Assembly (NCBI GenBank): GCA_937858995.1
Contig: CALLZC010000141.1
Span: 1 to 54,527 of the forward strand
Direction of reading: 5' to 3'
DNA length: 54,527 nt
Source: an uncultured Nostocoides sp.
Lineage (GTDB): Bacteria > Actinomycetota > Actinomycetes > Actinomycetales > Dermatophilaceae
Positions 1 through 7,590 of this stretch are shown here, piece after piece. Position 1 is the stretch's first letter. Each line of letters begins with the position of its first letter. Both the position numbers and the translations under genes were made by a program. The notes beneath the pieces were generated by a model. It was not told where the DNA came from. It saw only the letters and a list, made by a program, of their open reading frames with translations, and searched no databases.

Positions 1-4
1 TTTT

Positions 5-70
5 CAAGCAGAAGACGGCATACGAGATAGGAGTCCGTCTCGTGGGCTCGGAGATGTGTATAAGAGACAG
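5..70 (+). other. Illumina P7/Nextera adapter (artefact)
   Basis: The first bases are the Illumina P7 flow-cell primer (5-28), an 8-base i7 index AGGAGTCC (29-36, which I recognise as Nextera N705), the Nextera read-2 linker (37-51) and the 19-base Tn5 mosaic end (52-70). This is library adapter, not genome. It creates a false plus-strand reading frame beginning around 42 whose translation carries the tell-tale MCIRD string. Genomic sequence starts at 71. Confidence 0.98.
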
Positions 71-1418
71 GCGGCAACTCGTCCAGCGAGAGGCGGCGCA
101 GGATCCGGCCGGGGCGGGTGATCCGCGGGTCGAGCTTGTGCTTGAACAGCATCTCGTTGACCTGCGGATGCGCGGAGACTTCGCCTGCGAGCAGCCGCTG
201 CTCTGCGTCCACGACCATGGTGCGGAACTTGACCATCGGGAAGGTGCGGCCGTTCTCACCCACGCGTTGCTGCACGAAGAAGACCGGGCCGCGGTCGTGC
301 AGCTTGATCACCGCCGCAATGAACAGCCATACGGGCATGGTGACCAACGCGATGAACGTCGAGCACAAGAGGTCGATGGCGCGCTTGGCGAAGGCGTCAA
401 AGCCGCCGATCGTCGGCCCCTCGACGTGCAGCAACGACATTCCGGCCGCCGGGCGCAAGGTCAGGCGAGGCGAGGCGACCTCGTTGATCCCGGGGTGCAC
501 GAAGAGGTCCACGCCGATTTCCGACAGTGCCCAGCCGAGGCGACGCAGGGCCTTGCCAGAGAAGGAGGCGTCGGAGGCGACGACGACGGCTTCTGCCCCG
601 GTGTCTCGCACGGCCAGCAGGGCCATCTCCGGGCCACCGTAAACCTGCACGTCGGCGACCCGGTTCGGATCCGGGAGATCGGAGGCGCAGGCGCCGACCA
701 CCCTCATCCCGGTCGACATGGGGTCGTTTTGGATCGAGGCAATCATGTCGTGAACGGCCAACCCGCGCCCCACGACGATGGTCGGCTGCAGCGCGTGCCC
801 ATGGTGACGGGCACGGGCCAGTCGGCCGCGCAAAATGCGGCGCGCGATGACCGTGAGCAGGAAGATCAGGGGCACGGCGACAAAGAAGAGCAGGCGCGAC
901 ATCCGCCAGCCCAGCCCGACCAGGGCAACTGAGAGCAGAGCCAACAGGATGACCAGCGCGCGCCCGATGCTGCGGTACTCATCCAGCCCGATGCCCAGGG
1001 CATTGACTCGATACGCACCAGAGCGTCCGCAGATGATCACCCAGGCGAAAGGCACGATGGTGGTCACCAGCGCAACACGCAGGTTGGGTATGCCGCTATA
1101 CAGCGCCAGCGCCGCCGCGAAACAGGCCACCAGCGCCGCCAGGAAGTCGCTGACGATCACCCGGCGCTGATACCGGATGCGCCAGCCCCTGCCGGGGCCC
1201 TCCTGGTCGACATACGGGTGCACCCACTCGGGCATGTGCCAGGACATCTGCTGGCCGGTGCCACGCGCGCCCGCATGACTCGCGGGCTCCGGGGCGGTGG
1301 CACCCGGCACGGAGGTGCCTGGCGAGGCGGTGCCCGGCATAGGGGTATCGCCACCGGTGGCTGCGTTCGCCGCGGCTCCCCCAGCCGCGGCCTGCTCGGT
1401 GTGCATAGTGCCGCTCAC
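71..1418 (-). CDS. Polyprenyl-phosphate sugar transferase, C-terminus cut by contig end
   Basis: Membrane enzyme of the WbaP/exopolysaccharide glycosylphosphotransferase type, which moves a sugar-1-phosphate from a nucleotide sugar to undecaprenyl phosphate to start surface glycan synthesis. About 70 disordered N-terminal residues rich in Ala, Gly and Pro are followed by hydrophobic segments, a Rossmann-like middle part and the bacterial sugar transferase domain from about residue 340 (AKRAIDL, IKLHDRGPVFF, QQRVG, MVKFRTM, DPRITR, LSLDELP). Translation runs open into the adapter junction after SLDELP, so the last part of the catalytic domain is missing. The GTG at 1418 has GGGAGG five bases upstream; an ATG four codons further in is the alternative. 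The specific sugar cannot be told. Confidence 0.9.
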
Positions 1419-1612
1419 ACAATCCTCCCGTTGCCCATCACAGACGGCCGCGATTGACCGTATCTGATGGTGCGAATGTGACCAGTGGTGTCCAACAGCT
1501 GACATGTGTCCCGTGGGACGGTACCGCAAAGAGCGCGATACCACGAGTCCTTGGGAAAATTAGTCAGCCACGCCGTACCGGGTCCCGCCCCGGGTGCCTC
1601 GGACCGCTCGGG
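1419..1612. other. Intergenic region, no gene seen
   Basis: A 194-base gap between rplY and the sugar transferase, both on the minus strand. It should hold the sugar transferase promoter; I cannot assign a -10 with confidence. The pth gene that often follows rplY in actinomycetes is not here. Confidence 0.5.
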
Positions 1613-2254
1613 TCAGGCCTCCGCGCCCTGAGTTTCCCCACCAGCGGCACCCTCGGCACTCGCTGCCGTCCCGGCGCCGTCGTCCTCGCCCAGTTCGGCG
1701 TCCATGGCCTCCTGCGAGATCATGGCCGTGACGTTGACCACAAGAGCCTCGGGGTCGGTCACCAAGGTGGCGCCAGCCGGCAGCGCAATGGCCCCAGCGA
1801 GCACCTGGGTGCCCGCCTCGAGGCCCTCGATCGAGATCTCGATGCCCTCGGGGATGTTGATCGCCTCGACCTCCACCTGCAGGGACGAGTGCTCCAGGTT
1901 CACGACAGTCTCGGGGGCTGCTTCGCCCGTGGTGTGAACGGCCACATCGACGGTGACCTTCTCGCCCTTGCGGATCAAGACCAGGTCGACATGCTCGATG
2001 ATCGGGCGGATCGGGTCGCGCTGCACATCCTTGGCCAGGGCCAGTTGGTCAGTTCCCTCAATCACGAGCGTGAGCAGCGCATTGGCCTGCTTGAGCGCCA
2101 TCATCGTGTCGTGCCCCGGCAGGGCGATGTGAATCGGGTCGGTGCCGTGACCGTAGACAACGGCCGGGACCTTGCCCGCGCGGCGCACTCGACGGGCGGC
2201 GCCCTTGCCGAATTCGGTGCGAAGGTCGACAACCAGGCGGTTCTCGGTGGACAT
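1613..2254 (-). CDS. rplY: 50S ribosomal protein L25/Ctc (TL5 type)
   Basis: Binds 5S rRNA in the large ribosomal subunit. The 213-residue protein has the N-terminal L25 domain (about 1-95, with RTEFGKGAARRVRRAGKVPAVVYG) and the C-terminal beta-rich Ctc/TL5 domain (about 95-185), then an acidic Ala/Gly-rich tail typical of actinobacterial versions. The ATG follows GAGGAG at a suitable distance. It lies on the same strand downstream of prs, the order known from mycobacteria, separated by about 235 bases. Confidence 0.95.
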   Translation of the reverse strand: MSTENRLVVDLRTEFGKGAARRVRRAGKVPAVVYGHGTDPIHIALPGHDTMMALKQANALLTLVIEGTDQLALAKDVQRDPIRPIIEHVDLVLIRKGEKVTVDVAVHTTGEAAPETVVNLEHSSLQVEVEAINIPEGIEISIEGLEAGTQVLAGAIALPAGATLVTDPEALVVNVTAMISQEAMDAELGEDDGAGTAASAEGAAGGETQGAEA

Positions 2255-2489
2255 GAGCTCTCCTCGGGACGCTTACGGCGCTGCCTAAGGACGGTGCGCC
2301 GTGAATTATTCGATCGGGTGCGGTGGGCCTGCGGCGCTCATCGGTACGGAGGCGCGACATCATCGGGCACCACCGCGTCGATAACGAGCGACACGAGGCC
2401 GCCCCTCGCCGAGGCATTCCCGCTAGTTTAGACGGCCCGCTTGCCCAGCACGAAATCCCGCGCTCGCACCCTCGGAACCACCGGGCGAC
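2255..2489. other. Intergenic region prs-rplY, no gene seen
   Basis: About 235 bases between prs and rplY. Reading frames here on both strands are short shadows. It probably carries the rplY promoter; no clear terminator hairpin was found. Confidence 0.4.
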
Positions 2490-3470
2490 TTAGGACAGAC
2501 CGTCGAAGAGGCTCGTGACGGAGCCGTCGTTGAAGACGGCCGTTATCGCCTCGGCGATAAGCGGGCCGACCGAGAGCACCGTGAGCTTGTCGAAGTGTTG
2601 CTCGGGCTGCAAGGGCAAGGTGTTGGTGACGATCACCTCCCGAGCAAGGCTGCTGCTCAGCCGCTCGATCGCGGGGTCGGAGAAGATCGCGTGGGTGGCA
2701 GCAATGACGACACCGGCCGCCCCGGCGTCCATACATGCCTCGGCCGCCTTGACGATGGTTCCCCCGGTGTCGATCATGTCGTCGACGACCACACAGACCC
2801 GCCCGGCCACCTCGCCGACGACCCGGTTGGCGATCGAGACATTCGGCTGGGTGATGTCTCGGGTCTTGTGAATGAACGCCAAGGGTGCCCCGCCGAGCCG
2901 GCGCGACCAGTGCTCGGCGACCTTGATCCGGCCCGCGTCCGGAGAGACAACGGTGAGTTCTTCGTCGCAGTAGCGCTGCGCGACATACGCGCTGAGGACG
3001 GGCAGCGCCATGAGATGGTCGACCGGCCCGTCGAAGAACCCCTGGATCTGGTCCGTATGCAGGTCCACCGCCATCAGGCGGTCCGCACCGGCGGTCTTGA
3101 AGAGGTCCGCCATCAGCCGCGCCGAGATCGGCTCGCGTCCACGGTGCTTCTTGTCCTGTCGGCCATAACCGTAGAAGGGTAGGACCACGCTGATCCGCTT
3201 GGCGGAGGCGCGCTTGAGGGCATCGACCATGATCAGCTGCTCCATGATCGCCTCATTGATCGGCGCGGCGTGGCTCTGGAGGACGAAAGCATCGCAGCCG
3301 CGCACCGACTCCTCGTAGCGCACGAAGATCTCGCCATTGGCGAAGTCGTAGATCTGGGTCGGCACGACCACGGTACCGATCAGGCCCGCCACCTCCTCGG
3401 CCAGGTCCCGTCCGCATCGGCCCGAGAAGACCATGAGGTTCTTGCGGGTCTTCTTGGTGATGCCCGTCAT
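2490..3470 (-). CDS. prs: Ribose-phosphate pyrophosphokinase
   Basis: Makes PRPP from ribose-5-phosphate and ATP, the entry to nucleotide, histidine and tryptophan synthesis and, in actinomycetes, to the decaprenyl-phosphoarabinose route. The length of 326 residues is normal. Visible motifs: the N-terminal FSGRCGRDLAEEVA region, the flexible-loop segment YGYGRQDKKHRGREPIS, VDLHTDQIQGFFDGPVDHL, and the PRPP-binding loop VVVDDMIDTGGTI near residue 230. The start overlaps the glmU stop by 4 bases (ATGA), so the two are translationally coupled. Confidence 0.97.
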   Translation of the reverse strand: MTGITKKTRKNLMVFSGRCGRDLAEEVAGLIGTVVVPTQIYDFANGEIFVRYEESVRGCDAFVLQSHAAPINEAIMEQLIMVDALKRASAKRISVVLPFYGYGRQDKKHRGREPISARLMADLFKTAGADRLMAVDLHTDQIQGFFDGPVDHLMALPVLSAYVAQRYCDEELTVVSPDAGRIKVAEHWSRRLGGAPLAFIHKTRDITQPNVSIANRVVGEVAGRVCVVVDDMIDTGGTIVKAAEACMDAGAAGVVIAATHAIFSDPAIERLSSSLAREVIVTNTLPLQPEQHFDKLTVLSVGPLIAEAITAVFNDGSVTSLFDGLS

Positions 3471-4930
3471 CGGGGCGCCTCCCCTGCGGCGGTGCTGCGC
3501 GCATCCTCGATGGCAGCCGCCGCGGCCGCCGCGGTCGGCGTGCCGGCACGAGCGCGCGCCACCCAGCCGCGGACATTCCTTTGCCGCCCTCGGGCGACCG
3601 CGATCTCGCCCGGCGCGACATCGCGCACGAGGGCCGAGCCGGCGGCGACATACGCCCCATCAGCCACCGTGACGGGCGCGACAATGACGGTGTCCGACCC
3701 CACGAAGCTGTATTTGCCGATCGTGGTGTGCGACTTGGTCACGCCGTCATAGTTGGCGAAGATCGTGCCGGCGCCGATATTGGCGCCCTCACCGATGGTC
3801 GCGTCTCCGCAATAGGTCAGGTGCGGCACCCGGGCGCCGGCTCCGATGCGCGCATTCTTGGTCTCGACGAAGCCGCCGATCTTGCTGTTGGGCCCGAGTT
3901 CGGTGCCCGGGCGCAGATAGCTGTAGGGACCCACGCTCGCGCCCGCACCGACGACGGCCAGCACCACCTCGGCCCGACGCACCTGAGCATCCACGCCGAT
4001 TTCGCTGTCGCGAATCGTCACCTCGGGCCCGATGATGGCGCCGGCCCCGACGCTCGTAGCGCCGAGCAGTTGGGTGCCCGGCTCGATGGTGACGTCGGTG
4101 CCTAGCGTCACGTCGACGTCGATCCAGGTGGTGGCCGGGTCGACGATGGTCACCCCGGCACGCATCCACATCTCGTTCTGCCGGCGGTTCAGGATCGCGC
4201 CGAGGGTCGCGAGCTGGACCCGGTCGTTGACACCCTCGGTCTGACTCAGATCGTCGATCTGGTAGGCGCTGACCAGCCCACCACCCGCGCGCGCCAGGGC
4301 CAACACATCGGTCAGGTACTTCTCGTTCTGGGCGTTGTCGGTGCCGACGCGGGCCAGACAGTCGCGCAGCACGGCCGCCTCGAAGGCATAAATCCCCGAG
4401 TTGATCTCGGTGATTCCCAGCTCCTGCGGCGTGCAGTCCTTGTGCTCGACGATCGCCGTGACGGCGCCGCTGTCGTCGCGCACGATGCGGCCGTAGCCGG
4501 TGGGGTCGGGCGCCTCGCCCGTCAACACGGTGACAGCGCTGCCGTCGGCCGTATGCCGTGCGAGCAGCCCCTCCAGCGTCTCCCCGGTGAGCAGGGGCAC
4601 GTCCCCATAGGTCACCAGGATCGTTCCCGCCAGATCGGGGGGCAAGACCTCGAGACCGCACTCAGCAGCCCGCCCGGTGCCCTTGACCGCGTCTTGATCG
4701 GCGATCCGGATGGCGGGATCGAGCTGCTCGACGTGCGCTGCGACCAGGTCGCGCTGATGCCGCACGACCACCACGAGATGGGCCGGTTGGGTGGCGCGCG
4801 CGGCCGCGATCGCGTGACCCAGCAGGGTGCGCCCGCAGATGGCGTGCAGCACCTTGGGGATCGCGGACCTCATCCGGGTCCCCTCGCCTGCGGCGAGAAT
4901 GATGACGGCGGCAGGACGTGGGGATGTCAC
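3467..4930 (-). CDS. glmU: Bifunctional UDP-GlcNAc pyrophosphorylase/GlcN-1-P acetyltransferase
   Basis: Acetylates glucosamine-1-phosphate and uridylates it to UDP-GlcNAc for peptidoglycan. The N-terminal nucleotidyltransferase has the LAAGEGTRM signature at residues 12-20 and a downstream PKVLH; the C-terminal half is a left-handed beta-helix of hexapeptide repeats with the SYLRPG and NIGAGTIFANYDG stretches. The 487 residues match the family, with an Ala-rich tail. The start is GTG, with GGGAG about 10 bases upstream. A TACGAT box at 4973-4978 could be its -10. A TetR gene lies upstream, as in M. tuberculosis. Confidence 0.97.
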   Translation of the reverse strand: MTSPRPAAVIILAAGEGTRMRSAIPKVLHAICGRTLLGHAIAAARATQPAHLVVVVRHQRDLVAAHVEQLDPAIRIADQDAVKGTGRAAECGLEVLPPDLAGTILVTYGDVPLLTGETLEGLLARHTADGSAVTVLTGEAPDPTGYGRIVRDDSGAVTAIVEHKDCTPQELGITEINSGIYAFEAAVLRDCLARVGTDNAQNEKYLTDVLALARAGGGLVSAYQIDDLSQTEGVNDRVQLATLGAILNRRQNEMWMRAGVTIVDPATTWIDVDVTLGTDVTIEPGTQLLGATSVGAGAIIGPEVTIRDSEIGVDAQVRRAEVVLAVVGAGASVGPYSYLRPGTELGPNSKIGGFVETKNARIGAGARVPHLTYCGDATIGEGANIGAGTIFANYDGVTKSHTTIGKYSFVGSDTVIVAPVTVADGAYVAAGSALVRDVAPGEIAVARGRQRNVRGWVARARAGTPTAAAAAAAIEDARSTAAGEAPR

Positions 4931-5332
4931 GGGCGAGGAGCTCCCAGCAATGGACGTCAGGGGATGCGGTCCATCGTAGCCAGCCGCCCGCGTCCGCGAA
5001 CGCAGGGCCCGGACGCGGACTCGGCACGCTGGAGCAGTACGGCGAGGACCGGCTCATCGTCATGGGGCCGGACCGGGCAGGCACCTGGTTGGAGCTGATG
5101 GCCATGCCCGCCGACGAGGCCGATCGATCACCAAGCAGGCGGCTCAGGGGCTCTCATGGCCGTCGTCGAGAAGTGGGTACCCGGCTGGGTACACGACCCA
5201 GGGTCCGCGGCCTTCAGTGTCGCAGGCCTCCTCGGCGGCGTGCCGGGTCGTCGTCAGGCCCTCGGACGTCCAACGTCGCGGGGGCCGATCTATGGTCGCA
5301 GCGGGTGCCACATCGCACGGTTATCGCACGCG
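4931..5332. other. Intergenic region with a possible decayed toxin-family remnant
   Basis: About 400 bases without an intact gene. On the plus strand, about 5026-5130 encodes a stretch (EDRLIVMGPDRAGTWLELM) that resembles the central part of small DUF4258/BrnT-like toxin-family proteins, where (I/V)GPDRAG..LE(L/V) is common. There is no credible start, and the expected C-terminus is not found in any frame. I treat it as a possible remnant at low confidence. The rest looks non-coding. Confidence 0.25.
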
Positions 5333-5373
5333 AAACGCCCGCTGACTGCGTTTTGGCAGGTCAACGGGCGTTT
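5333..5373 (-). terminator. Hairpin terminator downstream of tRNA-Gln
   Basis: Bases 5333-5346 (AAACGCCCGCTGAC) pair with 5360-5373 (GTCAACGGGCGTTT), 13 of 14 positions, leaving a 13-base loop. On the minus strand the stem ends in TTT. It sits 8 bases after the 3' end of the minus-strand tRNA, and its flanking A and T tracts would let it work in both directions. Confidence 0.7.
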
Positions 5374-5380
5374 TGGCGTG

Positions 5381-5459
5381 CTCCCCGGGTAGGAATCGAA
5401 CCTACGTCGCTAATCCTGATTCAAAGTCAGGCGGGCCCTACCAGCAGACCAACCGGGGA
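5381..5459 (-). tRNA. tRNA-Gln (anticodon TTG)
   Basis: Read on the minus strand, the acceptor strands TCCCCGG/CCGGGGA pair fully. The anticodon stem CCTGA/TCAGG encloses loop CTTTGAA (anticodon TTG), and the T arm is GTAGG-TTCGATT-CCTAC. U1-A72 and discriminator G73 fit glutamine identity. No CCA is encoded. At 79 bases it is longer than usual because of an enlarged variable region (about 9 bases) and an extra base before the anticodon stem. Confidence 0.88.
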
Positions 5460-5519
5460 ACGACCCACCGCAATGGACGTGGGCGGCACCAAGGGTAGTC
5501 GAGCCTGCACAATGGCGTG

Positions 5520-6164
5520 GTGAGCGCATCCTCGGCGCGGGCCCGCCGCAGCGGCCCCAAGTCGCGGATGACCGGCAGCCAGCGGCGCGAGCAGCTCATC
5601 GATGTCGGACGGCACCTCTTTGCCGCCAAGGGCTATGAGGGCACCAGCGTCGAGGAGATCGCGTCCAGCGCCAAGGTGTCCAAGCCGGTCGTGTACGAGC
5701 ATTTCGGCGGCAAGGAGGGGCTGTATGCCGTGGTCGTGGACCGGGAGATCGCTGATCTGACTGCGCGGATCACCGCGGCCCTGAGCTCAGTCGGCAGCCC
5801 CCGAACCCTCATCGAGAACGCCGCCCTGGCGCTTTTGGACTATATCGAGGAGGAGGCGGACGGGTTCCGCATCCTGGTGCGGGATTCGCCACCGGGCCAG
5901 AGCACCGGATCGTTCGCCAGCTTGATGAGCGACGTCGCGACCCAGGTGGAACACCTCATGGTCGCCCAGTTCAAGACCCGGGGTCTCGACCCCAAGGCAG
6001 CGCCCATGTATGCCCAGATGCTGGTCGGCATGGTGGCCCTCACCGGGCAGTGGTGGATGGACTCCAGTCGCCGCTTCACGCGCGCCGAGGTCGCGGCGCA
6101 TCTGGTCAACCTGGCCTGGAACGGGCTGACCGGCCTCGAGCAGCGCCCCACGATCCGGGGCTGA
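5520..6164 (+). CDS. TetR/AcrR family transcriptional regulator
   Basis: A DNA-binding repressor with an N-terminal helix-turn-helix (about residues 15-60: RREQLIDVGRHLFAAKGYEG, then SVEEIASSAKVSKPVVYEHFGGKEGLY) and a C-terminal ligand-binding helical bundle. A frame-equivalent GTG sits one codon upstream at 5517; I prefer 5520 because a CACAAT box lies six bases before it, as expected for a leaderless start. The ligand and target are unknown. A TetR gene next to glmU is also the arrangement in M. tuberculosis (Rv1018c/Rv1019). Confidence 0.9.
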   Translation: MSASSARARRSGPKSRMTGSQRREQLIDVGRHLFAAKGYEGTSVEEIASSAKVSKPVVYEHFGGKEGLYAVVVDREIADLTARITAALSSVGSPRTLIENAALALLDYIEEEADGFRILVRDSPPGQSTGSFASLMSDVATQVEHLMVAQFKTRGLDPKAAPMYAQMLVGMVALTGQWWMDSSRRFTRAEVAAHLVNLAWNGLTGLEQRPTIRG

Positions 6165-6173
6165 CCGGCGGCC

Positions 6174-6977
6174 TCAGGCCGGTCGCTGCCCGACGGCGAA
6201 GATCCGCCGGAAGGGCAGGATCACCCCCGCTGAGGTGCGCGGATAGGCCTCGCGCAGGCGCGCGGCATACGCGGAAAGGAACGCGGCGCGCTCGGTCTCA
6301 TCAGTCAATACCTCGAGCGCGGGGCGCAACCCGGTGCCCGTGACCCACTCGAGCACCGGGTCGGCCACAGCGCCATCCGGATCGAGCAGGTGCAGATAGG
6401 TGGTCTCCCAGGCATCCACCCGGCAGCCGGCCCGGGACAACACCTGCACGTAGGTGCTCGGTTCAGCCGATCGGGCGCGCTTCAGCGCGACCGCGAGTTC
6501 GTCACGCCGGGGGTGGGTGGCGGCGACCTCACGCATCAACGCGTGGCTGGGCGCCCCGAAATTGCCGGGCACCTGCAGGGCGAGCCAGCCGCCCGGGCGC
6601 AGCGCCCGAGCCCAGGAGTCGATGAGTTCCAGGTGGCGCGGAATCCACTGCAGTGTGGCATTGGTCACGATGACATCAGGGGCCGCACCCAGTGCGGTCA
6701 TATCCCAGCTGGCCAACTCCGCCTCGACCCACTCCACCCGCCCGTCGGTGTCGAGTTCGCGCGCCGCACGCAGCATCTGCGCGGAGGAGTCGACGCCCAC
6801 GATGCGCGCCTGCGGCCAGCGTTGTGCCAGGGACAAGGTCAGCGGGCCGTTGCCGCACCCCAGGTCGAGGACCAGGCCAGGCGCGGGGGCCTCGACCCGG
6901 GCGAGCAGATCCGCGAAGGGACGGTTGCGCTCATGGGCGAATATGGCGTACTGCCGTGGGTCCCAGTTCGTCGACAT
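6174..6977 (-). CDS. tam: Trans-aconitate 2-methyltransferase-like SAM methyltransferase
   Basis: Class I SAM-dependent methyltransferase. Motif I is VLDLGCGNGPLT at about residue 35, with the acidic end of strand 2 at GVDSS, and the family marker NATLQWIPRH about 60 residues later. The best-matching group is trans-aconitate 2-methyltransferase (Tam), which esterifies trans-aconitate; substrate identity is inferred. The start at 6977 (MSTNWDP) is chosen over an ATG at 7022 because AGGAG lies seven bases before it and because the MarR operator/promoter lies just upstream. It is divergent from a MarR gene that probably controls it. Confidence 0.8.
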   Translation of the reverse strand: MSTNWDPRQYAIFAHERNRPFADLLARVEAPAPGLVLDLGCGNGPLTLSLAQRWPQARIVGVDSSAQMLRAARELDTDGRVEWVEAELASWDMTALGAAPDVIVTNATLQWIPRHLELIDSWARALRPGGWLALQVPGNFGAPSHALMREVAATHPRRDELAVALKRARSAEPSTYVQVLSRAGCRVDAWETTYLHLLDPDGAVADPVLEWVTGTGLRPALEVLTDETERAAFLSAYAARLREAYPRTSAGVILPFRRIFAVGQRPA

Positions 6978-7011
6978 GCCGCTGCTCCTGCGTTGGGCCG
7001 GTTTCAGCCGA

Positions 7012-7017
7012 ACCCTA
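7012..7017 (-). promoter_or_regulatory. -10 box of the methyltransferase promoter
   Basis: TAGGGT on the minus strand, with TTGACG (7036-7041) 18 bases upstream inside the MarR operator. It predicts a leader of about 30 bases carrying the AGGAG site. Confidence 0.5.
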
Positions 7018-7027
7018 GGCACCCAGA

Positions 7028-7062
7028 TATCTCGACGTCAAGATACTTGATGTCTAGAGTAT
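7028..7062. promoter_or_regulatory. Tandem palindromic operator between tam and marR
   Basis: TATCTCGACGTCAAGATA (7028-7045) is palindromic except for one base pair. ATACTTGATGTCTAGAGTAT (7043-7062) is a second imperfect palindrome overlapping it. This is the style of MarR-family sites. A -35 for the gene on each side falls in the first palindrome, and the marR -10 falls in the second, so binding would block both promoters. Confidence 0.65.
7055..7060 (+). promoter_or_regulatory. -10 box for leaderless marR
   Basis: TAGAGT lies 7 bases before the GTG at 7068. TCGACG (7032-7037) is a candidate -35 with a 17-base spacer. Confidence 0.5.
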
Positions 7063-7067
7063 GCAGC

Positions 7068-7577
7068 GTGAACCCAACGACGCTCCCGTCGCGGACCGAC
7101 GATGTGGACGCGATCGTCACCGCCTGGCACCGCGAGCGACCCGACCTAGATCTGGCGCCGCTGCATGTCCTCTCGCGCGTCACCCGGCTCGCCCGGCGCC
7201 TCGATCAGGCCCGCCGCGAGGCCTTCGCAGGACTCGGGTTGGAGATCTGGGAATTCGACGTCCTCTCGGCCTTGCGCCGCACCGGCGCGCCCTACCGCCT
7301 CTCCCCCGGCCAGTTGCTCGATGCGACGCTGGTCACCAGCGGGACGATGACCAACCGGGTCGATCGCCTCTCCGAGCGGGGATTGGTGCGCAGGTTGCCG
7401 TCACCGCGGGATCGCCGCGGGGTGCTGGTGGAGCTGACACCGGCCGGGGCCCAGTGCGTCGACGGGGCCCTGGCGGCGCTGCTCGAGCAGGAGCGCGCGA
7501 TCCTTGCGGTGCTGTCCCCCCACGACCAGGAGCAGCTCGCCGACGCACTGCGCACCCTGCATACCGCCCTCGGCTGA
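7068..7577 (+). CDS. MarR family transcriptional regulator
   Basis: A winged-helix repressor of 169 residues. The central wHTH includes LSPGQLLDATLVTSGTMTNRVDRL (recognition helix) followed by the wing SERGLVRRLPSPRDRRGVLVELT, which carries the conserved D-x-R. I choose GTG 7068 as a leaderless start because of the TAGAGT box 7 bases upstream. An in-frame ATG at 7050 would begin inside the operator. Divergent from the methyltransferase gene, with which it shares an operator; it is likely autoregulated and responsive to a small ligand, not known. Confidence 0.9.
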   Translation: MNPTTLPSRTDDVDAIVTAWHRERPDLDLAPLHVLSRVTRLARRLDQARREAFAGLGLEIWEFDVLSALRRTGAPYRLSPGQLLDATLVTSGTMTNRVDRLSERGLVRRLPSPRDRRGVLVELTPAGAQCVDGALAALLEQERAILAVLSPHDQEQLADALRTLHTALG

Positions 7578-7590
7578 GCCAACCCCGGGG

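Noticed and set aside
42-932. 296-codon plus-strand frame starting in the adapter
   Set aside because: Begins in the Nextera adapter and is antisense to the sugar transferase.
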